In this document: one piece after another, positions 18,739 through 28,553 of the stretch
Numbering within the stretch: the first letter of the stretch is position 1
Layout of the letters: every line of letters begins with the position of its first letter
Assembly: GCF_004339465.1 (NCBI RefSeq)
Contig: NZ_SMFY01000002.1
Span: 930,001 to 994,000, forward strand
Direction: 5' to 3'
Length of the DNA stretch: 64,000 nt
Origin: Ancylobacter aquaticus
Lineage (GTDB): Bacteria > Pseudomonadota > Alphaproteobacteria > Rhizobiales > Xanthobacteraceae
Notes under the pieces: model-generated
Databases searched by the model: none
Seen by the model: only the letters and a program-made list of their open reading frames with translations
What the model was told of the DNA's origin: nothing
Position numbers and translations under genes: made by a program

Positions 18739-20144
18739 TCGTCTCGAACCGGGTAGCGTCGCCAAAGGAGCGCGCCGCCAAGGCGGGTGGCCTGGCGGTC
18801 GCCCTGCGCGAGGCTCTCAGCCAGCGCGGCGGGCTGTGGTTCGGATGGAGCGGGGAGACCGAGGTCAATCCGCCGGAAGCGCCCAAGGTGTTTCGTTCCG
18901 GCCGCGTGACCTATGCGCTGCTCGACCTCGATCCCGAGGACCAGCGCGCCCATTATGCCGGCTACGCCAATGGCACGCTGTGGCCGCTGTGCCATTACCG
19001 GCTCGGCCTGCTGACGTTCCGCCGTGCCGACTGGGAGGGCTATCGCAGGGTAAACGAGCATTTCGCCCGCGCGCTGCTGCCCCTGCTCAAGCCCGACGAC
19101 ATGATCTGGGTGCATGACTACCATTTCATCCCGCTCGCGGCGGAGCTGCGCAAGCTCGGCTTTGCGGGGCGGATCGGCTATTTCCACCACATTCCGTGGC
19201 CGACCCCGGAAGTCTATCTCAGCCTGCCCTCGCATGCCGCGCTGGTGGACGACCTCTCCCATTACGACCTCGTCGGCCTGCAGACCGAGAACGACGTGCG
19301 GGCGCTGCTGACATACATCTCCTCCGAGATACGCGGCTGGATCGCACCGGGCGGCACGGTGGGCCTCAAGGACCGTCGCTTCCGCGTCGCCGCCTACCCG
19401 ATCGGCATCGACGCCGACGCCTTCGTCAAGGACGCCGTGAAGTCCGTCGGCAGCGAGGAGGAGCGCCGGCTGAACGAGAGCCTCGCCGGCCGCGACCTCG
19501 CCGTCGGCGTCGACCGGCTGGACTATTCCAAGGGCCTGCCCGGCAAGTTCGCCGCCTTCGGCGAATTGCTGCGCAGCTATCCCGAGCACCGCTCGAAGGT
19601 GACGATGATGCAGGTGGCGCCGCTCTCGCGCAGCGAAGTGGCGGAGTATCAGGCGCTGCGCCGCGAGCTGGAAGAGCTGGGTGGCGCGATCAATGGCGAG
19701 TTCGCCGAATTCGACTGGGTGCCGCTGCGCTACCTCAACCGCCCCTTCCAGCGCGCCACGCTCGCCGCCATCTACCGCCGCGCGCGGGTCGGCGTGGTGA
19801 CGCCGCTGCGCGACGGCATGAACCTGGTCGCCAAGGAATACATCGCGGCGCAGGACCCGGAGAACCCCGGCGTGCTGGTGCTCTCGCGCTTCGCCGGCGC
19901 GGCGGACGAGCTGAAGGGCTCGCTGCTGGTCAACCCCTACGACATCGAGGGCATGGCGGCGGCGATGGACCGGGCGCTCATCATGCCCCTTGAGGAGCGC
20001 CGCGAGCGCTGGCGTACCAATATGGAAAAGGTGGAGACCAACACCATCCACCATTGGTGCCAGCGCTTCATCGACGAACTGACGACTGTCACCGACCAGT
20101 TCGGCCCGGCCGGCGAGACATGGGGACATGCCCGGCCGCAGTGA
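18723..20144 (+). CDS. otsA: Alpha,alpha-trehalose-phosphate synthase (UDP-forming)
   Basis: OtsA transfers glucose from UDP-glucose to glucose-6-phosphate. The product is 473 residues from a TTG at 18723, supported by GGAGG at 18711-18715 and by the family N-terminus [14 protein letters not shown]. The coding start lies 16 bp inside the GH15 gene. GT20 motifs include [54 protein letters not shown] and [19 protein letters not shown] 15-bp hairpin follows the stop. Confidence 0.95.
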   Translation: MARLVIVSNRVASPKERAAKAGGLAVALREALSQRGGLWFGWSGETEVNPPEAPKVFRSGRVTYALLDLDPEDQRAHYAGYANGTLWPLCHYRLGLLTFRRADWEGYRRVNEHFARALLPLLKPDDMIWVHDYHFIPLAAELRKLGFAGRIGYFHHIPWPTPEVYLSLPSHAALVDDLSHYDLVGLQTENDVRALLTYISSEIRGWIAPGGTVGLKDRRFRVAAYPIGIDADAFVKDAVKSVGSEEERRLNESLAGRDLAVGVDRLDYSKGLPGKFAAFGELLRSYPEHRSKVTMMQVAPLSRSEVAEYQALRRELEELGGAINGEFAEFDWVPLRYLNRPFQRATLAAIYRRARVGVVTPLRDGMNLVAKEYIAAQDPENPGVLVLSRFAGAADELKGSLLVNPYDIEGMAAAMDRALIMPLEERRERWRTNMEKVETNTIHHWCQRFIDELTTVTDQFGPAGETWGHARPQ

Positions 20145-20150
20145 ACCGGA

Positions 20151-20188
20151 GCGGCGCTCGTCCCACCTGCGATTGGGGCGAGCGCCGC
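20151..20188 (+). terminator. Hairpin after the ots operon
   Basis: GCGGCGCTCG (20151-20160) pairs with CGAGCGCCGC (20179-20188), extended inwards by CCCA/TGGG. It begins 6 bp after the otsA stop. There is no T tract, so it may stabilise the 3' end or act with Rho rather than as a classical terminator. Confidence 0.45.
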
Positions 20189-20244
20189 ACCCAAGTTATC
20201 CCCGACCCAAGCGGGCAAAAACGAGCAATCCAACAAATAAAAAT

Positions 20245-20730
20245 TTATATTTTATTTAAGTATATGCCATAGAGAAGGAAAGCTCCTTCATCATTCTTAA
20301 AAAAGATTATTTCTCCATTTTTGATATCAATTCTTTTATCGTCTTCTCCGACACTCTTCCGTGAACAATATTCAATTTTATAATTCTTGAGTAAGTTAAT
20401 CATCCTTTTATAACTTATATCGCGGGTTATTCTACCTCTATGCGTGATAAACCACGGACATCGAAATTTTCCCGCCCTGCCTTTTCCATATAAAACAACG
20501 TAGTATAACTGATCGTTATCTCGAAAAAATGCCATTTCAATATCATGATATTTATATAGCTTATCGCCAGACGCCACAAAAACATCTTGGTGCGTAGGCT
20601 CTCCAAGCTCGGTTATTACTTTTCCACGGCTATCGTCGACACTGATGCCTAGCAGGCTCTCACCGCGCAAAAGGTCGAGCAGAGAGACGGTCTTCCGGCC
20701 AGCTTTCGCCGGCATCGGCGCACCGCGCAT
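20245..20730 (-). CDS. AT-rich orphan protein of unknown function
   Basis: The 161-residue protein is not one I recognise. The first 30 or so codons have normal high GC; from about 20640 down to the stop the gene and flank are strikingly AT-rich, unlike every neighbour. The N-terminal part reads SLLDLLRGESLLGISVDDSR then KVITELGEPTHQD, a G-x-S...V...LG-x-P pattern seen in several short beta-rich proteins including some immunity-like families. The rest is rich in Lys, Tyr and Ile (LYYVVLYGKGRAGKF, IIFFKNDEGAFLLYGIYLNKI). It has no signal peptide. It is 2 bp after the epimerase-like gene on the same strand. Horizontal origin is likely. Confidence 0.65.
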   Translation of the reverse strand: MRGAPMPAKAGRKTVSLLDLLRGESLLGISVDDSRGKVITELGEPTHQDVFVASGDKLYKYHDIEMAFFRDNDQLYYVVLYGKGRAGKFRCPWFITHRGRITRDISYKRMINLLKNYKIEYCSRKSVGEDDKRIDIKNGEIIFFKNDEGAFLLYGIYLNKI

Positions 20731-20732
20731 GG

Positions 20733-21647
20733 CTAAACCCCCGCCTCATGCGGGCCGATCAGCCGACCGACATCCGGCAGCCAGCGGATCGCCATGGCGA
20801 AGCGCTTGGTGTCGCCGGGAGCGATCAGCGACAGGCCCGGCTTCTCCGTGAATTCGCTCGGCCCGCTCTCGGGCGAGGCGTAGCCGGCCCAGGGCTCGAT
20901 GCACAGGAACGGCGCGCCCGGCTTCGACCAGAGGCCGAGATGCGGCATGTCGGGAAACGCCACTTCCAGTCCCGGCTCGCCCGGCACGCCGAAGCGCACG
21001 TGGTGCGAGCGCAGGTCGAGGAAGATCAGCGCGTCGCGCTCGAACAGCGCGTCGGTCGGCTCCAGGATCGCGTCCACCGCCGGATTGGGTTCGGTGGCGG
21101 TGGAGAGCAGGCCACCCACCGGGCGGTGGATCGCCTCCGCTTCCGCCTTCTCGAACACCAGCCGGTGGTCCTTCCGGGCGCCACCATAGGGGAGCGGCCA
21201 GCGGAAGGCCGGGTGGAAGCCGACGCTCGCCGGCAGCACCCCCTCGCCGGTATTGGCGACCTCGACCTCGATGGTCAGCGTCGCCTCGGCGAGCGTGTAG
21301 GTGACGGTGAGCGAGAAGTGGAAAGGGTACTGCTTGCGCGTCTCCTCGTCGTCGTGAAGCGCCAGCCGGACCACCTTATCCGTCGCCTCCTCCAGGGTGA
21401 AGGCGCGGCGACGGGCGAAGCCGTGCTGCGCCATGCAATAGACCTGGCCCTCATGCAGCAACTGATCGTTCGGCAGCCGCCCGACAATGGGAAAGAGCAG
21501 CGGCGCGCGGCCGGTCCAGAAGGCCGGATCGCCGTTCCACAGCAGGTCGCGCCCCTCGCGGTCGGTCAGCGCCACCATCTCCGCCCCCTGGGGCGAGATT
21601 TCGACCTGCAGAAATTCCGATTTCAGCCGCACCGCACCCTCGCTCAT
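20733..21647 (-). CDS. Aldose 1-epimerase-like protein
   Basis: The 304-residue protein of the galactose mutarotase-like (aldose epimerase) superfamily, LacX/YeaD-like branch, starts at ATG 21647. Recognisable parts are GRAPLLFPIVGRLPND, MAQHGFARRRAF, ASVGFHPAFRWPLPYG and FLCIEPWAGYASPES. His and Glu residues in the HGFAR and CIEPW motifs are likely catalytic. The substrate sugar is not determined. The MFS gene is divergent, 98 bp away. The AT-rich orphan follows directly. Confidence 0.87.
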   Translation of the reverse strand: MSEGAVRLKSEFLQVEISPQGAEMVALTDREGRDLLWNGDPAFWTGRAPLLFPIVGRLPNDQLLHEGQVYCMAQHGFARRRAFTLEEATDKVVRLALHDDEETRKQYPFHFSLTVTYTLAEATLTIEVEVANTGEGVLPASVGFHPAFRWPLPYGGARKDHRLVFEKAEAEAIHRPVGGLLSTATEPNPAVDAILEPTDALFERDALIFLDLRSHHVRFGVPGEPGLEVAFPDMPHLGLWSKPGAPFLCIEPWAGYASPESGPSEFTEKPGLSLIAPGDTKRFAMAIRWLPDVGRLIGPHEAGV

Positions 21648-21745
21648 ACCAATCCCCGTCTCGACTTCGCCAAAGATCAGGTCTAACGGGACCTTGCGGA
21701 ACAAGGATTCCGCGCGCCCGCCACCCTCATCGTCCGGTTCCCATA

Positions 21746-23092
21746 ATGGCCCAGACTCTCGGCCCTGTCGCCGCGCTCCTGCTCGGCGTGTTCTTTCTGG
21801 TAGCCGGGAGTGGCCTGCAGAATACCCTGCTGCCGCTGCGCGGCGCCTTCGAGGGCTTCAGCGCCATCAATCTCGGCATATTGGGGTCGAGCTATTATCT
21901 CGGCTTCGTCGTCGGCTGCCTCGCCGTGCCGCATCTGGTGCGCCGCACCGGCCATATCCGGGCCTTCGCCGCCCTGACCTCCGGCGTGGTGGCGGCGATG
22001 ATGGCGCATCCGCTGTTCATCGAGCCCTTCACCTGGTTCGCCCTGCGCACCATTACCGGCTTCTGCTTCGCCGGGCTCTATCTGGTGATCGAGAGCTGGC
22101 TGAACGACCGCGCCACCAACCAGACGCGCGGCTTCGTCATGAGCGCCTATGTCATTGTCGATTATGCCGCGCTCACCGCCGGCCAGATGATGATCACGCT
22201 CTACCCGGTGCGCGCCTTCGACCTGTTCGCCATCGCCGCCATCCTTTTCTCGCTGGCGGTGCTGCCTGTGGCGATCGGTTCCAGCACCCAGCCGGCGCCG
22301 ATCGAGACGGCGCGCATCCGGCTGCCGCGCCTGTTCCGGGCCGCGCCTGTGGCCATGGTCGGCTGCTTCGCCATCGGCCTCACCAATGGCTCGCTCTGGT
22401 CGCTGGGGCCGATCTTCGGCATCGGCCGGGGCATGACGTCGGACGGCGCGGCGACCTTCATGAGCGCCGTGGTGGTGGCGGGGGCGTTCGCGCAATGGCC
22501 GATCGGCTATCTCTCCGACCGCATGGACCGCCGCCGCATCCTTGCCGCACTGCTGGTCGGCGCGGCGCTGGCGGGGCTGGCGCTGGGGGCGTTGCCCTTC
22601 GGCCTGCTTGGCCTCAGCCTGCTCGGCATGGTCTATGGCGCGCTCTCGCTGCCGGCCTATTCGCTGGCTGCCGCCCACGCCTATGACCGCACCGCCCCTT
22701 CCGAGGCGGTGGAGACGGCGGCGGGGCTGCTGCTGCTCTATGGCCTCGGCTCGGTGGTCGGCCCGGCGCTGGCGGCGTTCGGCATGCAGCTCTATGGGCC
22801 GGGCGCGCTGTTCTTCTTCACCGCCGGCGCCTATGGGCTGCTGCTGCTGTTCGTGCTGTGGCGCATCCTGCTGCGCGAGCGGGGGCGGCAGGTCGACACC
22901 AGGAGCGAGCCGATCGCCTCGGCGGCGACCGGCACCGTGCCCCGTCAGGAAATCGAACGTCCGGAGGTGCCGCTTGCTCGCCTGCGCCGCTGGCGCCGGG
23001 CCACCTCGCCCGCCCCGGAAAAGCCGGCAGCGCCGAAAGCCGTGCCGCCCGCGCCGGACGATTCCGGTTCCGGCGACATGCCGACGACATAG
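21746..23092 (+). CDS. MFS transporter
   Basis: The 448-residue inner-membrane protein has about 12 hydrophobic segments and an MFS fold of the YcaD-like type: TM1 LGPVAALLLGVFFLVAGSG, the loop LVRRTGHIRAFA (motif A region), FCFAGLYLVIESWLNDRATN and the second-half loop YLSDRMDRRRIL (motif A repeat). The last 70 residues form a charged cytoplasmic tail. The substrate cannot be assigned. It stands alone. Confidence 0.88.
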   Translation: MAQTLGPVAALLLGVFFLVAGSGLQNTLLPLRGAFEGFSAINLGILGSSYYLGFVVGCLAVPHLVRRTGHIRAFAALTSGVVAAMMAHPLFIEPFTWFALRTITGFCFAGLYLVIESWLNDRATNQTRGFVMSAYVIVDYAALTAGQMMITLYPVRAFDLFAIAAILFSLAVLPVAIGSSTQPAPIETARIRLPRLFRAAPVAMVGCFAIGLTNGSLWSLGPIFGIGRGMTSDGAATFMSAVVVAGAFAQWPIGYLSDRMDRRRILAALLVGAALAGLALGALPFGLLGLSLLGMVYGALSLPAYSLAAAHAYDRTAPSEAVETAAGLLLLYGLGSVVGPALAAFGMQLYGPGALFFFTAGAYGLLLLFVLWRILLRERGRQVDTRSEPIASAATGTVPRQEIERPEVPLARLRRWRRATSPAPEKPAAPKAVPPAPDDSGSGDMPTT

Positions 23093-23188
23093 GACGGGCG
23101 CCCCGACGGGGGCTGAGGCCCCCGGAACCGATCCCCAACCCGTGCGTTGATACCGCACCAGCCACCCGCCCCGCACGGGAACTTTCGC

Positions 23189-23362
23189 ATGATCAAATTC
23201 GCCGTGATCTTCCTGGTGATCTCGATGATCGCTGGCGCCATCGGCATGACCGGCGTGTCGCAGCTCGCGCGCAAAATCTCGCTGGTGCTGTTCGGCCTGT
23301 TCTTCCTCGGCTTCCTGCTGCTGGTCGGCTTCGCCGTGCTTGTCGACAAGGCGGTGTCGTAA
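23189..23362 (+). CDS. Small DUF1328 (YtjA/UPF0391) membrane protein
   Basis: The 57-residue product has two hydrophobic helices (FAVIFLVISMIAGAIGMTG and ISLVLFGLFFLGFLLLVGF) joined by SQLARK, matching the short DUF1328 family in length and layout. These proteins are common in proteobacteria and often stress-induced, but their function is unknown. The start is ATG 23189. The downstream sod gene is convergent, with 4 bp between the stops. Confidence 0.85.
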   Translation: MIKFAVIFLVISMIAGAIGMTGVSQLARKISLVLFGLFFLGFLLLVGFAVLVDKAVS

Positions 23363-23366
23363 GGCG

Positions 23367-24044
23367 TCAGGCGCCCAGCCTTTCGCCCGCCGCCGCCCAG
23401 TTCACCCGCTCGTCGAGCAGCGCCTTGATGTGTGCCGTCCGCCGGTTCTCCCAGTCGAGATAGTAAGCGTGCTCCCACACATCGATGCCGACCACCGGGG
23501 TGACGCCCTCGGCGATCGGGTTGCCGGCATCGGCGAGGCCGATCACGTCGAGCTTGCCATCATCTTCCACCAGCCAGACCCAGCCGGTGCCGAACACCCC
23601 GTCGCCGATCTCGACCATGCGCGCCTTCAGCGGCTCGATGCCGCCAAAATCGCGGTCGGCCGCCTCCAGCATGGCCTTTGACGGGGCCGAGGCCCCGCCC
23701 GCGAACTGCGCCCAGTAGAAATTATGATTCCATGCCTGGCCGGCATTGTTGAAGATCGCCGCCTCGCTCTCGTCCTTGGCTCGGACGACCACCTCCTCCA
23801 GCGACAGCTCCGCATAGGGCGTACCGGCCGCGAGGCGGTTCAGCTTGTCGAAATAGCCCTTGTGGTGCTTGTGGAAATGCAGTCCCACGGTGCGGGCGGA
23901 AATGGTCGGCGCCAGCGCGTCCTCGGCATAGGGCAGCGCGGGCTGCGCGAAGGGCGCGGCGGCGCGGGCGATGTGCGGGCGGCCGAGCGTGGCGGCGGCA
24001 AGCATCGTGCCGGTGGCGGCGAACAGAGTGCGGCGGTTCAGCAT
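23367..24044 (-). CDS. Fe/Mn superoxide dismutase with Tat-type export signal
   Basis: This 225-residue superoxide dismutase converts superoxide to peroxide and oxygen. Unusually for the family it opens with a twin-arginine-like signal (MLNRRTLFAATGTMLAAATL, cut near ARAAA), so it is probably periplasmic and loaded with metal before export. Metal ligands are visible: His56 (GLHFHKHH), His107 (WNHNFYW), and the Asp and His of DVWEHAYYLDWENRR. Fe versus Mn cannot be decided. ATG 24044 was chosen because it yields the complete signal. A tandem repeat lies about 80 bp upstream. Confidence 0.9.
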   Translation of the reverse strand: MLNRRTLFAATGTMLAAATLGRPHIARAAAPFAQPALPYAEDALAPTISARTVGLHFHKHHKGYFDKLNRLAAGTPYAELSLEEVVVRAKDESEAAIFNNAGQAWNHNFYWAQFAGGASAPSKAMLEAADRDFGGIEPLKARMVEIGDGVFGTGWVWLVEDDGKLDVIGLADAGNPIAEGVTPVVGIDVWEHAYYLDWENRRTAHIKALLDERVNWAAAGERLGA

Positions 24045-24122
24045 GGACAGGCTCCCTGATGAAGCCAGCCCCCCTGCGCCAATCTCCGGGCGGGAGAATG
24101 GTTCCTCCGCCCGGGCGCATGG

Positions 24123-24188
24123 CTTGACCCCGCGCACGCTCGACCCCGCGCACGCTCGACCTGGCGCATCGCTTGATCTGGCGCAAGG
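24123..24188. repeat. Four-copy degenerate tandem repeat upstream of sod
   Basis: Units of 16-17 bp with consensus CTYGACCYSGCGCAYG lie at 24123-24138, 24139-24154, 24155-24171 and 24172-24188; the middle two are almost identical. They sit between the sod start and the small membrane ORF at 24237. Confidence 0.7.
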
Positions 24189-24236
24189 CGCGCGCCGGGG
24201 GCACGGCTAGTCTCCCTGCAAACGCAGGAGGACACC

Positions 24237-24368
24237 ATGCCGACCGAGACCCTGTTTTTCGTAGCCGTCACCGTGATCGCCTTCGGCGGCTTCGCCGCCA
24301 CCCTCGCCTATGTCGAGGTGTCGACCAGGGCGTCGCGCCGGCAGAACCACCCAATCCCCGGCGAGTGA
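24237..24368 (+). CDS. Small single-pass membrane protein (43 aa)
   Basis: This short gene runs from ATG 24237 to TGA 24368, with a strong AGGAGG upstream (about 24226-24231). The product MPTETLFFVAVTVIAFGGFA continues with AATLAYVEVSTRAS and a basic Arg-rich tail, giving one transmembrane helix with a cytoplasmic C-terminus. Function unknown. Similar 40-50 residue proteins are common beside metabolic genes in this group. The excellent ribosome-binding site is the main support. Confidence 0.65.
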   Translation: MPTETLFFVAVTVIAFGGFAATLAYVEVSTRASRRQNHPIPGE

Positions 24369-24425
24369 GCGCCAGGCGGCACGATCCCCCAGGCGCCCTC
24401 AGGGCGCGCGGGGGCGCGCACGGGT

Positions 24426-26183
24426 TCACGGGCACGGAGAAGGCGGCATCGGCGCCGTCTGGCCCTGCGTCACGAAGCGGACCAGATGGCTCATGGTGAA
24501 GATGTCGGCGGGGCTTGCCACCGGCTTGTCCCAGAAGAGCACCGAGGCGGGGTCGACCACATCGTCGCCTGTCGGCCGGTGCCGCTCGAACGCGCCGAGG
24601 AGGTCGCCGGCCAATGCGGCGATGGCCGGCGCACGGGCGGGCGGATTGCGCGGATCGTCCACGACGTCCACCGACGCCTCAAGCAGCGCACCGATCAGGG
24701 TCTCGGCGACGATGTAGCCACCGACCGCGCCCAGTTGCGCGCCGCCGGAAAAGGCCGCCGCATCCTGCAGCATGTAGAACCACAGCGGCGTGTTCCACAG
24801 CAGCGACGGCTCCAGCGCGAACAGTTCGTCGAATGTCCCGAAGTCGTCTTTGGGAAACAGTTGGTCGCGCCCCAGCGGCTGGATGAAGCCATAGAGTTCG
24901 GCCAGCTGGCCGGCGACCGACTGGCCGGAGGGCAGCCCGAAATCCACCCCGCGCCGAAGGTTGCGTTCGGCCAGCGATTGCGGGGGATCGCCGATCGAAG
25001 GCGGCGGCAGGCGAAAGATGGAGGGCGACAGATGGGCGTCCAGCGGCTCGCCAGGTAGAGGGCTGGTGGCGGCGTCGGTCTTGAAGAACAGCGCCCAGTC
25101 GAGGTGGAAGCTGCGTTCCACCAGTGTCCCGGTCGCGGGGTCGACCACATGCGACAGCAGCGGCTGGTCGCCGCGCAAATCCAGCCCGCGCCGGGACGTA
25201 TCGAACAGCGGGACGCCGAAACCCTGGCGCAGCAGATAGCCGTCGCGCAACTGGGTGTGCCCCAGCCGGAACACCGCGTGCGAGAACTCCACCGGAATGG
25301 CCACCGCCTGCGCGACCACCTTCTCGGCGACGCCGAGCGCGCGCAGGATATCGTCATTGCGCGCATTCATCGCCTGGAACAGCGTGTCCTGCCGCTGGAA
25401 CTTCGCCAGCACCGCGCGGATGTGCTCGGCCTGAACGATGCGCGGGAGATAGTCGAACAGCACGATGCGGCGATAGGCATCCTCCACCTGCCGGCGCGTG
25501 TCCTTGAACGCGGCACTGCTCGGGGCGCGGGGAACGTCCGCCCGGGCGGCGTGAATCCTGTTATGCAGGCGCTCGAACAGCAGGTGCACCTGAAGGACGA
25601 GCTTGTTCTCATCATTGCGCGGGTCGGCGATGAGGCGCTTGTTGCGGAAACCACTGCCGCGCCAGATGTCGGGCACGACGCTGGCATCGGCCACATGGTT
25701 TTGCCCCGTCGTGCCCGCGCCGGGCTGGTACAGCAGGAACAACCCGTCCCTATCGTAAAGTTCGGGCTGAGGCGCGCCGAGCAGGCCATACACGGAATCG
25801 AGGTCGAGCTTGCCCGAGCGCCCATTGGTGGTGGAGGGCAGGTCCTGCGCCGGGTCGCGCACATCCTCCAGAACATGCTGGCGCTGGCCGATGGTCGGGT
25901 TCTGCGGGATGACGCCGAAATCACGGCCGATGACCCGGAACTCGGTCAGGTCGTGGTCGATGAACTGGCCGAGAAAGGTGAAGCCGGTGAGGTTGGCCAG
26001 CTTTCCGCCTTCCGGCAGCGGTGTCAGCCTGTGCAGCGGGCCCAGCGGCCCGGCGAACAGGGCAAGGGCCAGCGAATTATACTGGTGATCCTCGGACGCG
26101 AAGAGCCGTCCGAAAGGCGCCTTCAGCCCCTCCGGGGCGAGCGTTTTCGGGTTGATGACGTCAACCCAGCCATGATGCGACAT
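24426..26183 (-). CDS. Animal-type haem peroxidase (An_peroxidase superfamily)
   Basis: The 585-residue protein belongs to the peroxidase-cyclooxygenase superfamily. Distal-side motif FLGQFIDHDLTE (70-81; Gln73, distal His77), the family core DPRNDENKLVLQVHLLFERL (188-207) followed by HNRIH, and the proximal FRLGHT (His309) are all present. Members oxidise halides or organics with peroxide; the physiological substrate here is unknown. There is no signal peptide, unusual beside the exported superoxide dismutase. The start is ATG 26183 with a purine-rich upstream AGGGGG. Two genes away lies sod, so an oxidative-stress context is plausible. Confidence 0.9.
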   Translation of the reverse strand: MSHHGWVDVINPKTLAPEGLKAPFGRLFASEDHQYNSLALALFAGPLGPLHRLTPLPEGGKLANLTGFTFLGQFIDHDLTEFRVIGRDFGVIPQNPTIGQRQHVLEDVRDPAQDLPSTTNGRSGKLDLDSVYGLLGAPQPELYDRDGLFLLYQPGAGTTGQNHVADASVVPDIWRGSGFRNKRLIADPRNDENKLVLQVHLLFERLHNRIHAARADVPRAPSSAAFKDTRRQVEDAYRRIVLFDYLPRIVQAEHIRAVLAKFQRQDTLFQAMNARNDDILRALGVAEKVVAQAVAIPVEFSHAVFRLGHTQLRDGYLLRQGFGVPLFDTSRRGLDLRGDQPLLSHVVDPATGTLVERSFHLDWALFFKTDAATSPLPGEPLDAHLSPSIFRLPPPSIGDPPQSLAERNLRRGVDFGLPSGQSVAGQLAELYGFIQPLGRDQLFPKDDFGTFDELFALEPSLLWNTPLWFYMLQDAAAFSGGAQLGAVGGYIVAETLIGALLEASVDVVDDPRNPPARAPAIAALAGDLLGAFERHRPTGDDVVDPASVLFWDKPVASPADIFTMSHLVRFVTQGQTAPMPPSPCP

Positions 26184-26208
26184 GTCGACCCCCTAGTTAC
26201 CTCCGGGA

Positions 26209-26236
26209 ACGATACTACCTCCGCGAGTAATTGCAA
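26209..26236 (-). promoter_or_regulatory. Possible promoter of the haem peroxidase gene
   Basis: Reading the minus strand, TTGCAA (26236-26231) and TATCGT (26214-26209) are separated by 16 bp, about 25 bp upstream of the ATG, in a locally AT-rich patch. This is a resemblance to sigma-70 elements only. Confidence 0.35.
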
Positions 26237-26329
26237 CTTAGGATTACACTAATTCTTGATGCACGCGCGCACGCCGGCAGCCGCACGCCGCGACGCACGA
26301 GCCTGCACGTCAGGACCTTGAGCCCAAAG

Positions 26330-26357
26330 AAAAAGGCGGCCCGCAGGCCGCCCTTTC
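26330..26357 (-). terminator. Intrinsic terminator after rpoD
   Basis: On the minus strand GGGCGGC pairs with GCCGCC across a short loop, and the stem is followed by TTTTTCTTT. It lies 18 bp past the rpoD stop. Confidence 0.85.
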
Positions 26358-26374
26358 GCATCCGTTTCGTACCC

Positions 26375-28378
<2,004 letters not shown>

Positions 28379-28553
28379 GCGTGTGTGCTCCTCAAGCGCC
28401 AGCGACCTGCGTCGCGGCGTGCGATGGCGGCCCTAGCGGAACCACCCTTCGATCATTCAACCCGGCGCCCCGCACAGTGCCCGGCGCGAGACGCAAACAG
28501 GGCCACGCGCACCACGCGACCGGAGACGCGCGGGCGTGCAGCCCGATGGGACC

